A stretch of 64,000 nt of DNA from Nocardioides mangrovi. Lineage in GTDB: Bacteria; Actinomycetota; Actinomycetes; Propionibacteriales; Nocardioidaceae. Shown piece after piece: positions 1 through 8,774 of this stretch; the stretch's first letter is position 1, and every line of letters begins with the position of its first letter. A program made the position numbers and the translations under genes. The notes below the pieces were generated by a model that had not been told where the DNA came from, searched no databases, and was given only the letters and a program-made list of their open reading frames with translations. The DNA lies in the NCBI RefSeq assembly GCF_020073815.1, contig NZ_JAIQZJ010000020.1, positions 1 through 64,000 of the forward strand, given 5' to 3'.

Positions 1-60
1 GGACTGTTCATCGACACCGCCCTCGTCGACCGCTACCGCGCCTGGATCCGCGCCGCTTGA
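1..60 (+). CDS. C-terminal end of an unidentified protein (partial)
   Basis: The first 60 bases read as 19 codons in frame 1 followed by TGA at 58-60, giving a tail that ends RYRAWIRAA. The start lies outside the window. The codon use is GC-rich like the neighbours, so this is probably a true gene end, but 19 residues are too few to name a family. Confidence 0.5.
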   Translation, partial: GLFIDTALVDRYRAWIRAA

Positions 61-346
61 CACCCATAGGAGCTTCACTGAGATGCTCAGAACCCTTGTT
101 TTGACCGGGATGTGGACAACTGTCGAGATCGTTACCTTGAGGTGTGCGCCGATTCGCCGACAGTCCCGTGACGCACACCAGACGCCGCCCGGCTCACCGG
201 GTTTCGAGGCTCGGCGCTGGCGCGCCTCACACCTCAACCAGCGGACATCGGATGGCGCGCCTCACACCTCAACCAGCGGACATCGGTTGGCGCGCCTCGC
301 ACCTCAACCAACGGACGTCGACACCGAGCACTGGCAGGGTGGGGGC
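61..346. other. 286-bp non-coding stretch upstream of the GH3 gene
   Basis: This stretch holds no convincing gene. A small stem (CTGAG-ATG-CTCAG, 78-90) follows the upstream stop codon. A possible -35 box TTGACC is at 101-106, but no good -10 box lies at the right distance. The segment 137-150 (TTGAGGTGTGCGCC) is an inverted partial copy of the 35-bp tandem repeat that fills 218-322. An open frame runs from 83 into the GH3 gene, but its residues are repeat-derived and unlike any glycosidase N-terminus. Confidence 0.6.
218..322. repeat. Three tandem copies of a 35-bp intergenic repeat
   Basis: Units occupy 218-252, 253-287 and 288-322. The first two differ only at the last base; the third carries a few substitutions. 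Each begins TGGCGCGCCTCRCACCTCAA. Together with GGTTTCGAGGC just upstream (near 199-209), the first unit can form an imperfect stem pairing GAGGC with GCCTC and GGTT with AACC. The units are contiguous with no spacers, so this is not a CRISPR array. It looks like an intergenic REP-type element. Confidence 0.75.
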
Positions 347-2677
347 ATGGGAGACCTGGAGGAGCGCGTCGCACGGCTGCCGGTGGAGCGGAAGGTGCGG
401 CTGCTGACGGGCGCGAGCATGTTCACGTTGCGCGGGGACGACGAGATCGGGCTGCGGGAGATGGCCTTCTCGGACGGGCCGACGGGGGTGCGCGGGCTCG
501 ACTTCACGGGCGGGCCGCTGACCTGCCTCTTCCCCAACGCGACCCTGCTGGCGTCGTCGTGGCGCACCGAGACGGCCGAGGAGGTGGGTCGGCTGCTGGC
601 CGAGGAGGCGGAGCGGCAGGAGATCCACGTCGTGCTCGGCCCGACGGTCAACCTCCACCGCACCCCGCTCGGCGGGCGGCTCTTCGAGGCCTACTCCGAG
701 GACCCGTTGCTCACCGGCCACCTGGCGGCGGCGTACGTCAGAGGCCTGCAGGCACAGGGGATCGGCGCCTGCGTGAAGCACCTCGTCGCCAACGAGGCGG
801 AGACCGAGCGACACACGGTCGACAGCGTCGTGGACGAGCGGACCCTGCGCGAGCTCTACCTGCTGCCCTTCGAGATCGCCGTCGAGGACGCCGACCCGTG
901 GTCGGTGATGGCGGCGTACAACGACGTCAACGGCGTGCCCGCCACCGAGCACCAGCACGTCAACAACGAGGTCCTCAAGCAGGAGTGGGGCTGGGACGGG
1001 CTGCTGATGTCGGACTGGTTCGCCACGAAGTCGGCCGGCCCCGCCGCCAACGGCGGCCTCGACCTCGTCATGCCCGGCCCCGTCGGCCCCTGGGGGCCGG
1101 CCCTCACCGCAGCCGTCGAGAGCGGCGAGGTCGCCGAGGCGACGGTCGACGACCACCTCCGACGGCTCCTCGGCCTCGCCCAGAAGGTCGGCGCGCTCGA
1201 CAGCACCCGGACGTGGCGCACCGACCTCCCCGCGCCGGACAGCGACGTACGCCGCGAGCAGCTCACCCGCCTCGCCGCCGAGGGCATGACCGTGCTCAGC
1301 AACGACGGCACCCTCCCGCTCACCCCGGACCGGACGGCGGTCCTGATCGGACGCCCCGTCCGCGAGACCACCTGCATGGGCGGCGGGTCCGCGTCGGTGC
1401 GCGCGCCGCACCAGGTGAGCATCGCCGACGCGATGCCGGAGGTGACGGTCGTCGACGGCGTCGCCGTCCGCGCTCGCCCCCGGGCCGGCCGGACGACCAT
1501 GCGCGTGCAGCGGTACGGCGCCTCCGGGGCCCAGCTCTCCGACGAGGTCTCGGCCGAGGCGAAGACCGTGGGCGCGATGCCGGACCAGGAGCTCGCCGAG
1601 CCCGTGACCCGGGTCGTCATGTCCACCGAGGTCCCCGCGGGCGCGATGCGCGTGGGCTTCCTCGGCGTCGGCACCGCCACCCTCTCCATCGGCGACGAGC
1701 GGCACGAGGTCACCCTCGGGTCCGAGTCCGACGACATCGGCGGCGACTTCCTGCGGCCGCCGGGCTGGCAGACCGACGTCGTCCTCGACCACCCGACCGA
1801 GCTGGCCGTCGACATCACCCTGGGCGCGTGGTCCGGCCTCGGGCTCGTCGTCGAGCCGACCCCGCCGACCGACGACGAGGCGATCGCGGCCGCCGCCGCC
1901 GCAGCCGCGGCCGCCGACGTCGCCGTGGTGGTCGTCGGGCTCACCGAGGAGCAGGAGACCGAGGCCTTCGACAAGTCCACGCTCGCGCTGCCCGGCCGCC
2001 AGGACGAGCTGGTCTCCGCGGTCGCCGCTGCGGCCCGCCGCACCGTCGTGGTCGTCAACGCCGCCACCCCGGTCCTGATGCCGTGGCGCGACGAGGTCGC
2101 CGCGATCCTGTGGGCCGGCCTGCCCGGCCAGGAGGGCGGCCACGCCGTCGCCGCCGCGCTGCGCGGCGAGGTCGAGCCCGCGGGCCGGCTGGTCACCAGC
2201 TTCCCCGTCGCCGACGGGGCCTCCCCCGCCTGGGACGTCGTCCCGACCGACGGCCGCCTCTCGTACGACGAGGGCGTCTTCGTCGGCTACCGCGGCTACG
2301 CCGCCCGCAAGGCCCCCGCGCCGGCGTACTGGTTCGGCCACGGGCTCGGCTACGGCGAGTGGGAGTACGGCGACGCCGCCCTCGACGGCGACACGCTGAC
2401 CGCAGACCTCACCAACGTCGGCGCCCGTCCGTCCCGCGAGGTCGTGCAGGTCTACCTGCAGCCCGACGACACCGACGAGCCGATCCGCCTGGTCGGCCGG
2501 ACGACCGCCGACCTCGCTCCCGGAGAGCGGCGCCGGGTGGACGTGACCCTCGACCGGCGCGCGATGCGCACCTGGACGGACGCGGGCTGGCGTCCGATCA
2601 CGAGCGGCACGCTCCACGTCGCGCGCGGGCTCGGCGACCTCCGCGGCGAGGTGCGGCTCACGCCACCGAGCCGGTGA
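347..2677 (+). CDS. Glycoside hydrolase family 3 beta-glycosidase
   Basis: A 776-residue GH3 enzyme that removes terminal beta-linked sugars, most likely beta-glucose, by a retaining mechanism. The N-terminal barrel domain contains the LLMSDWFA motif with the nucleophile Asp223. The second domain has the loop QETEAFD (Glu537-Asp542), which usually supplies the acid/base Glu, followed by LALPGRQ. A fibronectin-III-like domain ends the protein. No signal peptide is visible, so it should act in the cytoplasm on imported glycosides. ATG 347 was chosen because it follows GGTGGGGG and starts where family similarity starts; the open frame continues upstream to 83 only through repeat DNA. The 3' end overlaps the convergent FAH gene by 20 bp. 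The exact sugar and linkage cannot be read from sequence. Confidence 0.9.
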   Translation: MGDLEERVARLPVERKVRLLTGASMFTLRGDDEIGLREMAFSDGPTGVRGLDFTGGPLTCLFPNATLLASSWRTETAEEVGRLLAEEAERQEIHVVLGPTVNLHRTPLGGRLFEAYSEDPLLTGHLAAAYVRGLQAQGIGACVKHLVANEAETERHTVDSVVDERTLRELYLLPFEIAVEDADPWSVMAAYNDVNGVPATEHQHVNNEVLKQEWGWDGLLMSDWFATKSAGPAANGGLDLVMPGPVGPWGPALTAAVESGEVAEATVDDHLRRLLGLAQKVGALDSTRTWRTDLPAPDSDVRREQLTRLAAEGMTVLSNDGTLPLTPDRTAVLIGRPVRETTCMGGGSASVRAPHQVSIADAMPEVTVVDGVAVRARPRAGRTTMRVQRYGASGAQLSDEVSAEAKTVGAMPDQELAEPVTRVVMSTEVPAGAMRVGFLGVGTATLSIGDERHEVTLGSESDDIGGDFLRPPGWQTDVVLDHPTELAVDITLGAWSGLGLVVEPTPPTDDEAIAAAAAAAAAADVAVVVVGLTEEQETEAFDKSTLALPGRQDELVSAVAAAARRTVVVVNAATPVLMPWRDEVAAILWAGLPGQEGGHAVAAALRGEVEPAGRLVTSFPVADGASPAWDVVPTDGRLSYDEGVFVGYRGYAARKAPAPAYWFGHGLGYGEWEYGDAALDGDTLTADLTNVGARPSREVVQVYLQPDDTDEPIRLVGRTTADLAPGERRRVDVTLDRRAMRTWTDAGWRPITSGTLHVARGLGDLRGEVRLTPPSR

Positions 2678-3521
2678 GCGTCCCGATCCCCTCGACCTCC
2701 ATGGTGACCACGTCGCCGGGCTCGAGGGGCGGCGGGACCTGGGCGCCCGCGCGACCCCAGAGCTCGGCGAGGCACCCACCGCCGCCGGTGGTGCCGGAGG
2801 CGAGGAGGTCGCCGGGCACGACGACGGAGTCGCGCGAGGCGTAGGCGATCATCTCGGCGAACGACCAGTGCATGTGCGAGAGCCGGTCCGAGCCAACGGG
2901 CACACCGTTGACCGACACGCGGCAGAGCAGGTCGAGCGACGGGAGCTCGTCGGCGGTGACGATCCACGGCCCGATCGAGGTCGCGAAGTCCTTGCCCTTC
3001 GCGGGCCCCAGCCCCACCTGCATCTCGCGCGACTGGAGGTCGCGGGCCGACCAGTCGTTGACGATCGTGTAGCCGAAGATGGCGTCCGCGGCCTCGGTCA
3101 CCGACAGCGACGACCCGCCCGAGCCGAGCACCACGCCGACCTCGAGCTCGAAGTCCAGCGCCCGACAGGTGGCGGGCCGCGGGATCGCGGCGCCCGGGCC
3201 GTAGAGGGCGTGCGGGTTGGTGAAGTAGAAGGTGGGCGCGTCGTACCACGCCGCCGGCACGCCGCTCGCGTTGTCGACGCTGCGGCGCACGCCCTCGACG
3301 TGCGACTCGAAGGTGACGAAGTCCCGGACCGCCGGCGGCTTGTAGGGCAGCAGCAGGTCGGCCTCGGCGTACGGCGTCGACGGGTCGAGCAGCGCCGCCG
3401 ACCCCACCTCGAGGGCGCGCGGCAGTCCCAGCGCGATCAGCTCGTCGAGCGGCATCGGCAGCGGGTGGGCGCCGTCCTCGGAGAGCACGACCGCCCCCTG
3501 GGGCAGCGTCGCGAACCTCAC
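2658..3521 (-). CDS. Fumarylacetoacetate hydrolase (FAH) family protein
   Basis: A 287-residue FAH-superfamily enzyme. The family hydrolyses C-C bonds in 2,4-diketo acids or hydrates/isomerises ring-cleavage products, using a divalent metal. The ExE metal motif is in LDFELEVGVVLG, the downstream acidic ligand in VNDWSARD, and the GKDFATSIGPW loop is typical. The start is GTG 3521, which overlaps the stop of the upstream SDR as GTGA; the open frame extends further upstream only by reading through the SDR in another frame. It is the last gene of the eight-gene operon that begins at 9068. Next to an extradiol dioxygenase, the natural role is hydrolysis of a ring-opened diketo acid, but the substrate is inferred. 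Confidence 0.85.
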   Translation of the reverse strand: MRFATLPQGAVVLSEDGAHPLPMPLDELIALGLPRALEVGSAALLDPSTPYAEADLLLPYKPPAVRDFVTFESHVEGVRRSVDNASGVPAAWYDAPTFYFTNPHALYGPGAAIPRPATCRALDFELEVGVVLGSGGSSLSVTEAADAIFGYTIVNDWSARDLQSREMQVGLGPAKGKDFATSIGPWIVTADELPSLDLLCRVSVNGVPVGSDRLSHMHWSFAEMIAYASRDSVVVPGDLLASGTTGGGGCLAELWGRAGAQVPPPLEPGDVVTMEVEGIGTLTGSVA

Positions 3522-4270
3522 GCCGTCGCCTCCGGCGGTCGCGTCGCGTCGGCGATCCGCTTGTGGGTGACGTGCGCGGCCATGCCGCCGTCGATGACGA
3601 TCTCGGCGCCGTTGTAGTACGACGAGTCGTCGGAGACGAGGAAGACGATCGTCGGCGCGATGTCCGCCGGCGTCCCCACCCGCGCGAGCGGGATCTCGGC
3701 CAGCGCGGCGTCGAAGAACGCCGGCGGCGCCGACTCCATCAGCGGGGTGTCGACAAGCCCGGGCATCACCGCGTTGACCCGGATGCCACGCGTCGACCCG
3801 AGCTCCAGCGAGGCCGACCGGGTCAGCCCGCGCAGCGCCCACTTCGAGGCGGTGTACGCCGCGGCTGCGTGACCCGAGACCGCCGCGACCGAGCAGATGT
3901 TGACGATCGAGGATCCCGGGGGCATCAGCGGCACCAGCGCCTGGATACCGAGCATCGGCCCGGTGACGTTGATGTCGAAGGTCCGCTGCCACACGTCGAG
4001 CGACACGTGCGGCAGCCGTTCGCGGGCGGCCACGCCGGCGTTGTTGACCAGCGCGTGCACCGCGCCGTACTCGTCCCGGAGCGAGGCGGCCAGGGCCGCC
4101 CAGTCCTCCGGCGACGTCACGTCGAGGTGCCGGCCCTCCCCGTCGGGGAAGGGCAGCACGTCGGTCGCGACGACCGTCGCCCCCGCCGTCCGGAGCGCCT
4201 CGGCCTCGGCCGCGCCCTGGCCGCGGGCCGCGCCGGTGACGACGACGACCTTGCCCGTGAGATCCCGCAT
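3518..4270 (-). CDS. Short-chain dehydrogenase/reductase
   Basis: A 250-residue classical SDR, NAD(P)-dependent. The cofactor motif is TGAARGQG (residues 12-19), the structural motif is NNAG (76-79), and the catalytic set is Ser127, Tyr139 and Lys143. An aspartate after the second beta strand (ATDV) suggests preference for NAD(H). The C-terminal tail after IDGGM is about 20 residues longer than usual. The ATG is one base downstream of the dioxygenase stop and the end overlaps the FAH gene by 4 bp, so the three are surely co-translated. It probably oxidises an alcohol group of an intermediate in the ring-degradation route. Confidence 0.85.
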   Translation of the reverse strand: MRDLTGKVVVVTGAARGQGAAEAEALRTAGATVVATDVLPFPDGEGRHLDVTSPEDWAALAASLRDEYGAVHALVNNAGVAARERLPHVSLDVWQRTFDINVTGPMLGIQALVPLMPPGSSIVNICSVAAVSGHAAAAYTASKWALRGLTRSASLELGSTRGIRVNAVMPGLVDTPLMESAPPAFFDAALAEIPLARVGTPADIAPTIVFLVSDDSSYYNGAEIVIDGGMAAHVTHKRIADATRPPEATA

Positions 4271-4271
4271 G

Positions 4272-5219
4272 TCAGACGGGCGGTGCGACGAAGAGGCCCT
4301 TGTCGGGGTCGTTGAAGGAGTCGCGCGCGATGAACTCGCTCATCGGGTCGGCGGTGCCCCACAGGTCCTGGGTCATCGGGTCGGCGATGTCGTAGACGCT
4401 CGGGTGCCACTCGTCGGTGGTGAGCCGCTCGAGCTCCGTCGTGTACTCCATCGTGTTGCCCGACGGGTCGAGGAAGTAGGTGAAGGTGTTGTTGCCCGCG
4501 TGGTGACGGCCCGGGCCCCAGATCTTCTTGATGCCGGCGCGCATCACGCGACCGGTGCCGTACATGTACTCGTCCAGGCCGCGCATCTCGAAGGAGACGT
4601 GATGGACCGACGTGTGCGGGCCGCGCGCGATCGCCAGGCTGTGGTGCCAGTCGTTGCACCGCATGAAGTGCATCATCTCGCCCATGTGCTCGCCCCAGAG
4701 CGTGTCGGAGAGCTTGAAGCCGAGCACGTTGGCGTACCAGTCGCGGGTGCGGTTGGGGTCCTGGGAGTTCATCACCGCGTGCGAGAGGCGGACCGGGATG
4801 GCCTCCTTCTCCTCGATCTCGCGGTGCTGGCGGGTCTCGACGTCGCTGGAGAGCTCGACGGTGCGGCCGTCCACGTCGAAGAAGCGGAAGCCGTAGCCGC
4901 CGCCCGCGGTCTGGAGCTCGCCGGGCTCGCTGACCAGCTGGACACCGGCCGAGCCGAGCTTCTGGGCGAAGGCGTCGACGGCGGCCGCGTCGGTCATGCC
5001 GAAGGCGAGCAGGTCGAGACGCTTCTCCTCGGACTCGCGCAGCCGCACGATGTACTGCTCGGGAGAGCCCTCGGCGGCGAAGTAGGAGACGTTGCCGTCC
5101 TTGCCCTGCTCCGTCAGGCCCCAGGTGTCCTTGTAGAACGACCGCTGGACCTCGAAGTCCGGCACCGCGAGGTCGACGTGGCGCAGGTGGGTGATCCCGT
5201 GCTCGTTGAGGTGACTCAT
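4272..5219 (-). CDS. Two-domain extradiol ring-cleavage dioxygenase (VOC superfamily)
   Basis: A 315-residue type I extradiol dioxygenase, expected to open a catechol-like ring next to the diol using Fe(II) or Mn(II) and O2. Two VOC modules are visible: an N-terminal one (about 10-130) that has lost ligands, and a catalytic C-terminal one (about 143-270). Metal ligands read as His147 (RLSHAVM), His206 or His207 (SVHHVSF) and Glu258 (NTMEYT). Their spacing is close to that of BphC-type enzymes. His192/His193 in WHHSLAI may give the second-sphere base. A GAGAG-type ribosome site precedes the ATG, which is 16 bp after the preceding SDR. This is the strongest evidence that the operon degrades a ring compound. 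The ring substrate is unknown. Confidence 0.85.
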   Translation of the reverse strand: MSHLNEHGITHLRHVDLAVPDFEVQRSFYKDTWGLTEQGKDGNVSYFAAEGSPEQYIVRLRESEEKRLDLLAFGMTDAAAVDAFAQKLGSAGVQLVSEPGELQTAGGGYGFRFFDVDGRTVELSSDVETRQHREIEEKEAIPVRLSHAVMNSQDPNRTRDWYANVLGFKLSDTLWGEHMGEMMHFMRCNDWHHSLAIARGPHTSVHHVSFEMRGLDEYMYGTGRVMRAGIKKIWGPGRHHAGNNTFTYFLDPSGNTMEYTTELERLTTDEWHPSVYDIADPMTQDLWGTADPMSEFIARDSFNDPDKGLFVAPPV

Positions 5220-5235
5220 GTGCTCTCTCCTTTGC

Positions 5236-6009
5236 TCAACCGAGGACGGACGCGCCGCCGTCGATGACGATGTTGGTGCCGCTGATCCACGCCGACTCGT
5301 CGGAGGCGAGGAAGACCGCCGCGTTGACGACGTCCTCGGGCCGGCCGTGGCGACCGAGCGGGATCCGGTCGAGGACGACCTTCCGCATCCGCTCGGGCGG
5401 GTCCGCCAGCAGCGGGGCGGTGTTGGGGGTCTCGGTCATGCCGGGGCTGATCACGTTGGCGCGGATGCCGTGCGGCCCGCCCTCGACGACCAGCTGCAGG
5501 GTCAGCGAGATGACGCCGCCCTTGGCCGTGCTGTGCGCGTTCTGCGCCATGAACTCCACGCCGCGCAGCGCCGCGATCGAGCCCACGTTGATGATCGAGC
5601 CGCCGCCGTGGTTCTTCAGGTGTGGCCACGCGGCCTTCACCGTGTAGAAGACGAGGTCGAGCTCGTTGCGCATGGTGAAGTCCCAGTCCGCCACCGACAG
5701 CTCCTCGAGCGGCGCGAAGCGCTGGGTCGAGGCGTTGTTGTAGAGGACGTCGATGCCGTCGTACGTCGCGACCGCGGCGTCGACCCACGCACGGGCAGCG
5801 TCCGCGTCGCCGAGGTCGACCCCGCCGAAGCAGGAGATCTCGCCGCCCTCGGCGCGGACCAGCTCCTCGGTCTCCTTCGCGCCCGCGTCGTGGAGGTCGC
5901 AGCCGACGACCTTGGCGCCCTCGGCCGCGAAGCGTCGCGCTGCCGTGACACCCATGCCGCCGCCGACGCCGGTGATCAGCGCGATCTTGCCGTCCAGCCG
6001 TCCGGTCAT
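5236..6009 (-). CDS. SDR-family oxidoreductase with His in place of the catalytic Tyr
   Basis: A 257-residue SDR. The dinucleotide motif is TGVGGGMG (residues 13-20); the usual NNAG is NNAS (91-94). Ser144 and Lys163 are present, but the position four residues before Lys163, normally the catalytic Tyr, is His159 (HSTAK). The DNA around 5536-5541 shows a clean CAC codon. Either this is a subfamily that uses His or another residue as proton donor, or the protein has an altered reaction. The ATG overlaps the upstream VOC gene stop by 4 bp, so it belongs to the operon. The ending IDGGASVLG is typical of SDRs. Confidence 0.85.
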   Translation of the reverse strand: MTGRLDGKIALITGVGGGMGVTAARRFAAEGAKVVGCDLHDAGAKETEELVRAEGGEISCFGGVDLGDADAARAWVDAAVATYDGIDVLYNNASTQRFAPLEELSVADWDFTMRNELDLVFYTVKAAWPHLKNHGGGSIINVGSIAALRGVEFMAQNAHSTAKGGVISLTLQLVVEGGPHGIRANVISPGMTETPNTAPLLADPPERMRKVVLDRIPLGRHGRPEDVVNAAVFLASDESAWISGTNIVIDGGASVLG

Positions 6010-6419
6010 CGCACGGCCGCCGTCCGGTCGAGGAGCTCGACGAGGTTGCCCTCGGGGTCGGCGACGTAGGCCATCCGCACCCCCGGCTCCGGCGAGGGGC
6101 GCGGCGACATCCGGTCCTCGGCGCCGAGCGCCACCAGGGCGTCGTACGCCGCGTCCACGTCGGGGACGTCGAGCGCGAGGTGGCCGAAGCCGCGGGTCAG
6201 CGCCGCCTCGACCGGGTTGGCCGCCTGGAGGCCCGGCTGCGAGTCGGGTCGACGGAGAAGCTCGAGCCGCCAGCCGTCCGACGACCTGAGCATCGCGCCG
6301 CGGAAGTCGACGTGCTCCAGGGCGAACTCGAACTCGATGGCGAGGTCGAGCGCCTTGCAGTACCAGGCCGACATGGCGTCGAGGTCGGCGACGTTGAGAC
6401 CGACGTGGTCGAAGTTCAT
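6006..6419 (-). CDS. Small VOC (glyoxalase/dioxygenase fold) protein
   Basis: A 137-residue single-domain vicinal oxygen chelate protein. The four usual metal positions of the fold are all filled: His5, Glu53, His80 and Glu128. This suits a metal-dependent isomerase, epimerase, lyase or small dioxygenase rather than a simple binding protein. It overlaps the upstream aldehyde dehydrogenase and the downstream SDR by 4 bp each. Its chemistry cannot be told from the fold; an isomerisation after ring opening is one possibility. Confidence 0.8.
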   Translation of the reverse strand: MNFDHVGLNVADLDAMSAWYCKALDLAIEFEFALEHVDFRGAMLRSSDGWRLELLRRPDSQPGLQAANPVEAALTRGFGHLALDVPDVDAAYDALVALGAEDRMSPRPSPEPGVRMAYVADPEGNLVELLDRTAAVR

Positions 6420-7789
6420 GCGACCACCATGGTCCGGACGTTGGTGAACTCGCGCACGCCCTCGGCGGAGAGCTCGCGGCCGTAGCCGCTGCGGCCGGTG
6501 CCACCGAAGGGGAGCCGGGGGTCGGAGGCGACCATCGCGTTGACGAAGAGGGCTCCGGACCTGATCCGCCGGCCGACCGCGAGCGCGTGGCCGGGCGCAC
6601 CCCAGACCGAGGCACCGAGCCCGAAGGTGGTGGCGTTGGCGAGCTCGACGGCGTGGTCGTCGTCGCGGGCCACGGTGATGGTCGCGACCGGACCGAAGGT
6701 CTCCTCGTCGAACGCGGTCATCCCCGGCTCGACGTCGACCAGCAGCGTCGGCTCCATGTGCCAGCCCGGCGCGTCGATCGCGCGGCCGCCGGTCACGAGC
6801 CGGGCGCCCTGCGCGACGGTGGCCTCGACCTGGCGGACGATCTGGTCGCGGAGGTCCTCGCGGGCCATCGGCGCGACCTCGAGCAGGCTCATGTGGTCCA
6901 CGAAGCGCGCGGTGAACTCCTCGGCGACGTCGGCATGGACGACGAACCGCTTCGCGCACACGCACGACTGGCCGGTGTTGGTGAACCGCGCCTTCACCGC
7001 GGTCGCCGCGGCGGCCTCGACGTCGGCGTCGGCGAGCACCACGAACGGGTCGGACCCGCCGAGCTCGAGGACGGTCTTCTTGATCGCGGCACCGGCGGCC
7101 GCGGCGATCGAGGCACCGGCGCGCTCGCTGCCGGTCAGCGTGACCGCGGCGACCCGCGGGTCCGCGACGATCCGCCGGGAGACGTCGGCGACGTCCTCGG
7201 CGGCGATCACCAGCGACCGGAAGAGCCCGTCGGGTGCGCCGGTCATCTCTCCGGCGTCGGCGAAGAGCTGCTCGATCGCGAGCGCGGAGCCGGTCACGTC
7301 GGGACTGTGCTTGAGGAGGGCCGCGTTGCCGGCCGCCAGCGCGGCCGAGGCGAAGCGGAGCACCTGCCAGAAGGGGAAGTTCCACGGCATCACCGCGAAG
7401 ACCACGCCGAGCGGCTCGTAGGACAGCCACGACCGCGCGGCGTCGGAGGCGATCTCGTGGTCGGCCAGCCAGCCGGGCGCGAGGTCGGCGACGACGTCGC
7501 AGTTCCACGCGCACTTGTCGACCTCGCCCAGCGCCTCGGCGAGCGGCTTGCCCATCTCGGCGGTGATCAGCGCGGCGTACTCCTCACGCCGCTCGGTCAG
7601 CAGCTTCCCGACCGACCGCAGCAGGCCCAGCCGCTCCGCGAGCGGCGTGGCGGCCCAGACCTGCGCGGCGGCGTACGTCGCCGCCAGCGCGGCCTCGACG
7701 CCCGCCTCGTCGTGCGCGGCGTACGACGCGAGCACCTCGCCCGTGGCGGGGTCGCGGGTGACGACCTCCCCGGACGACAGCGCGGTCAT
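6416..7789 (-). CDS. NAD(P)-dependent aldehyde dehydrogenase (semialdehyde type)
   Basis: A 457-residue aldehyde dehydrogenase of the compact succinate-semialdehyde dehydrogenase type. Catalytic Cys276 is in GQSCVCAKRF and the general base Glu242 in LELGGSDPF; the Rossmann part has MPWNFPFWQ and VTLTGSERAG. The family oxidises a semialdehyde to the acid. In an operon with an extradiol dioxygenase it would act on a ring-cleavage semialdehyde or a released short semialdehyde. The ATG at 7789 overlaps the upstream FAH stop by 4 bp and the stop overlaps the VOC gene by 4 bp. Confidence 0.88.
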   Translation of the reverse strand: MTALSSGEVVTRDPATGEVLASYAAHDEAGVEAALAATYAAAQVWAATPLAERLGLLRSVGKLLTERREEYAALITAEMGKPLAEALGEVDKCAWNCDVVADLAPGWLADHEIASDAARSWLSYEPLGVVFAVMPWNFPFWQVLRFASAALAAGNAALLKHSPDVTGSALAIEQLFADAGEMTGAPDGLFRSLVIAAEDVADVSRRIVADPRVAAVTLTGSERAGASIAAAAGAAIKKTVLELGGSDPFVVLADADVEAAAATAVKARFTNTGQSCVCAKRFVVHADVAEEFTARFVDHMSLLEVAPMAREDLRDQIVRQVEATVAQGARLVTGGRAIDAPGWHMEPTLLVDVEPGMTAFDEETFGPVATITVARDDDHAVELANATTFGLGASVWGAPGHALAVGRRIRSGALFVNAMVASDPRLPFGGTGRSGYGRELSAEGVREFTNVRTMVVA

Positions 7790-8772
7790 GCCGACGCCTC
7801 GAGCCGGGAGCGGCGACGGGCGGGGGCGACCGGCGCCACCGACTCCTCGCGCGGGCCGACGGTGTTGCGGATCGTGCCGAGCCGCTCGATGGTCATCTCC
7901 ACGACGTCGCCGACCTGCAGCGGCGGCGGGGTCAGCGACCCGTTGCGACCCCACGACTCGGCCAGCGACCCGGTCGAGCAGGTCCCGGACGCGAGCACCT
8001 CGCCTGCCTTGACCCAGGACGCCCGGGACGCGTGGGAGACCAGCTGCTCGAAGGACCAGCCCATGTTGCCGGACCGGTCGGTGCCGACCTCGACGCCGTT
8101 GACCTTCACGCTCATCTTCAGGTCGAGGAACCCGTCCGCGTCGCGGCAGTCCTCGAGCTCGTCGGGGGTGACCACCCATGGTCCGATCGTGGTGGCGAAG
8201 TCCTTGCCCTTCGAAGGTCCGAGCTTGAGGCTCATCTCCTTGCCCTGCACGTCGCGCGCGGACCAGTCGTTCATCACGCAGTAGCCGCCGATCGCGGACC
8301 GGGCCTCCTGCGGGGTGACGTCCGAGACGTCGCGCACGACGATCGCGGCGACCTCGAGCTCGAAGTCCAGCCGCTCGGTGTCGGGCGGCATCGCGACGTC
8401 GTCGTACGGCCCGGTCACCGCGTGCGGCGCCATGAAGAGGAAGACCGGCGCGTCGTACCAGGCGTCCGGGACCCCGGGGCTGCCGTGCCCGCGCTCCATG
8501 CCGTCGACGTGCGCCTCGAAGGTGAGGAAGTCGCGCATCGCGACCGGGTAGACCGGCGGCAGCAGCAGGATCTCGTCGAGCGCGAGCCCGTCGCCGGCGG
8601 CGGCGACGTCGGCCTGCGAGTCCCGCCACTCGGCCGACTCGGCGAGCAGCTCGACGAGGTCGAAGCCGGCGTCGAACGGGTGCACGCGGACGTGGTCACC
8701 CTGCCCGAGGACGAGGCCGACCCGACGGACGTGCGACTCGTCGTCGCGCCCACGGAAGGTGGCGAGACGCAC
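7786..8772 (-). CDS. Fumarylacetoacetate hydrolase family protein (second copy)
   Basis: A 328-residue FAH-family protein, homologous to the product of 2658-3521 but longer at both ends. Metal motif: LDFELEVAAIVV with MNDWSARDVQG downstream; the GKDFATTIGPWVV loop is nearly the same as in the other copy. An arginine-rich C-terminal tail follows the fold. It starts with GTG at 8772, two bases after the upstream gene, and overlaps the aldehyde dehydrogenase by 4 bp. Two FAH genes bracketing one operon suggest two successive C-C hydrolysis or hydration steps. The particular substrates are not known. Confidence 0.85.
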   Translation of the reverse strand: MRLATFRGRDDESHVRRVGLVLGQGDHVRVHPFDAGFDLVELLAESAEWRDSQADVAAAGDGLALDEILLLPPVYPVAMRDFLTFEAHVDGMERGHGSPGVPDAWYDAPVFLFMAPHAVTGPYDDVAMPPDTERLDFELEVAAIVVRDVSDVTPQEARSAIGGYCVMNDWSARDVQGKEMSLKLGPSKGKDFATTIGPWVVTPDELEDCRDADGFLDLKMSVKVNGVEVGTDRSGNMGWSFEQLVSHASRASWVKAGEVLASGTCSTGSLAESWGRNGSLTPPPLQVGDVVEMTIERLGTIRNTVGPREESVAPVAPARRRSRLEASA

Positions 8773-8774
8773 GA

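Noticed and set aside
218..322. Possible CRISPR array
   Set aside because: The repeats are directly adjacent with no unique spacers, and no cas gene is present.
83..346. N-terminal extension of the GH3 protein to position 83
   Set aside because: The extra 88 residues derive from tandem repeats and lack similarity; a ribosome site and the family start fit ATG 347.
269..2844. Very long open frames on both strands over the GH3 gene
   Set aside because: Arg/Pro/Gly/Ala-rich translations without motifs are shadow frames of high-GC coding DNA; the GH3 frame has full family motifs.
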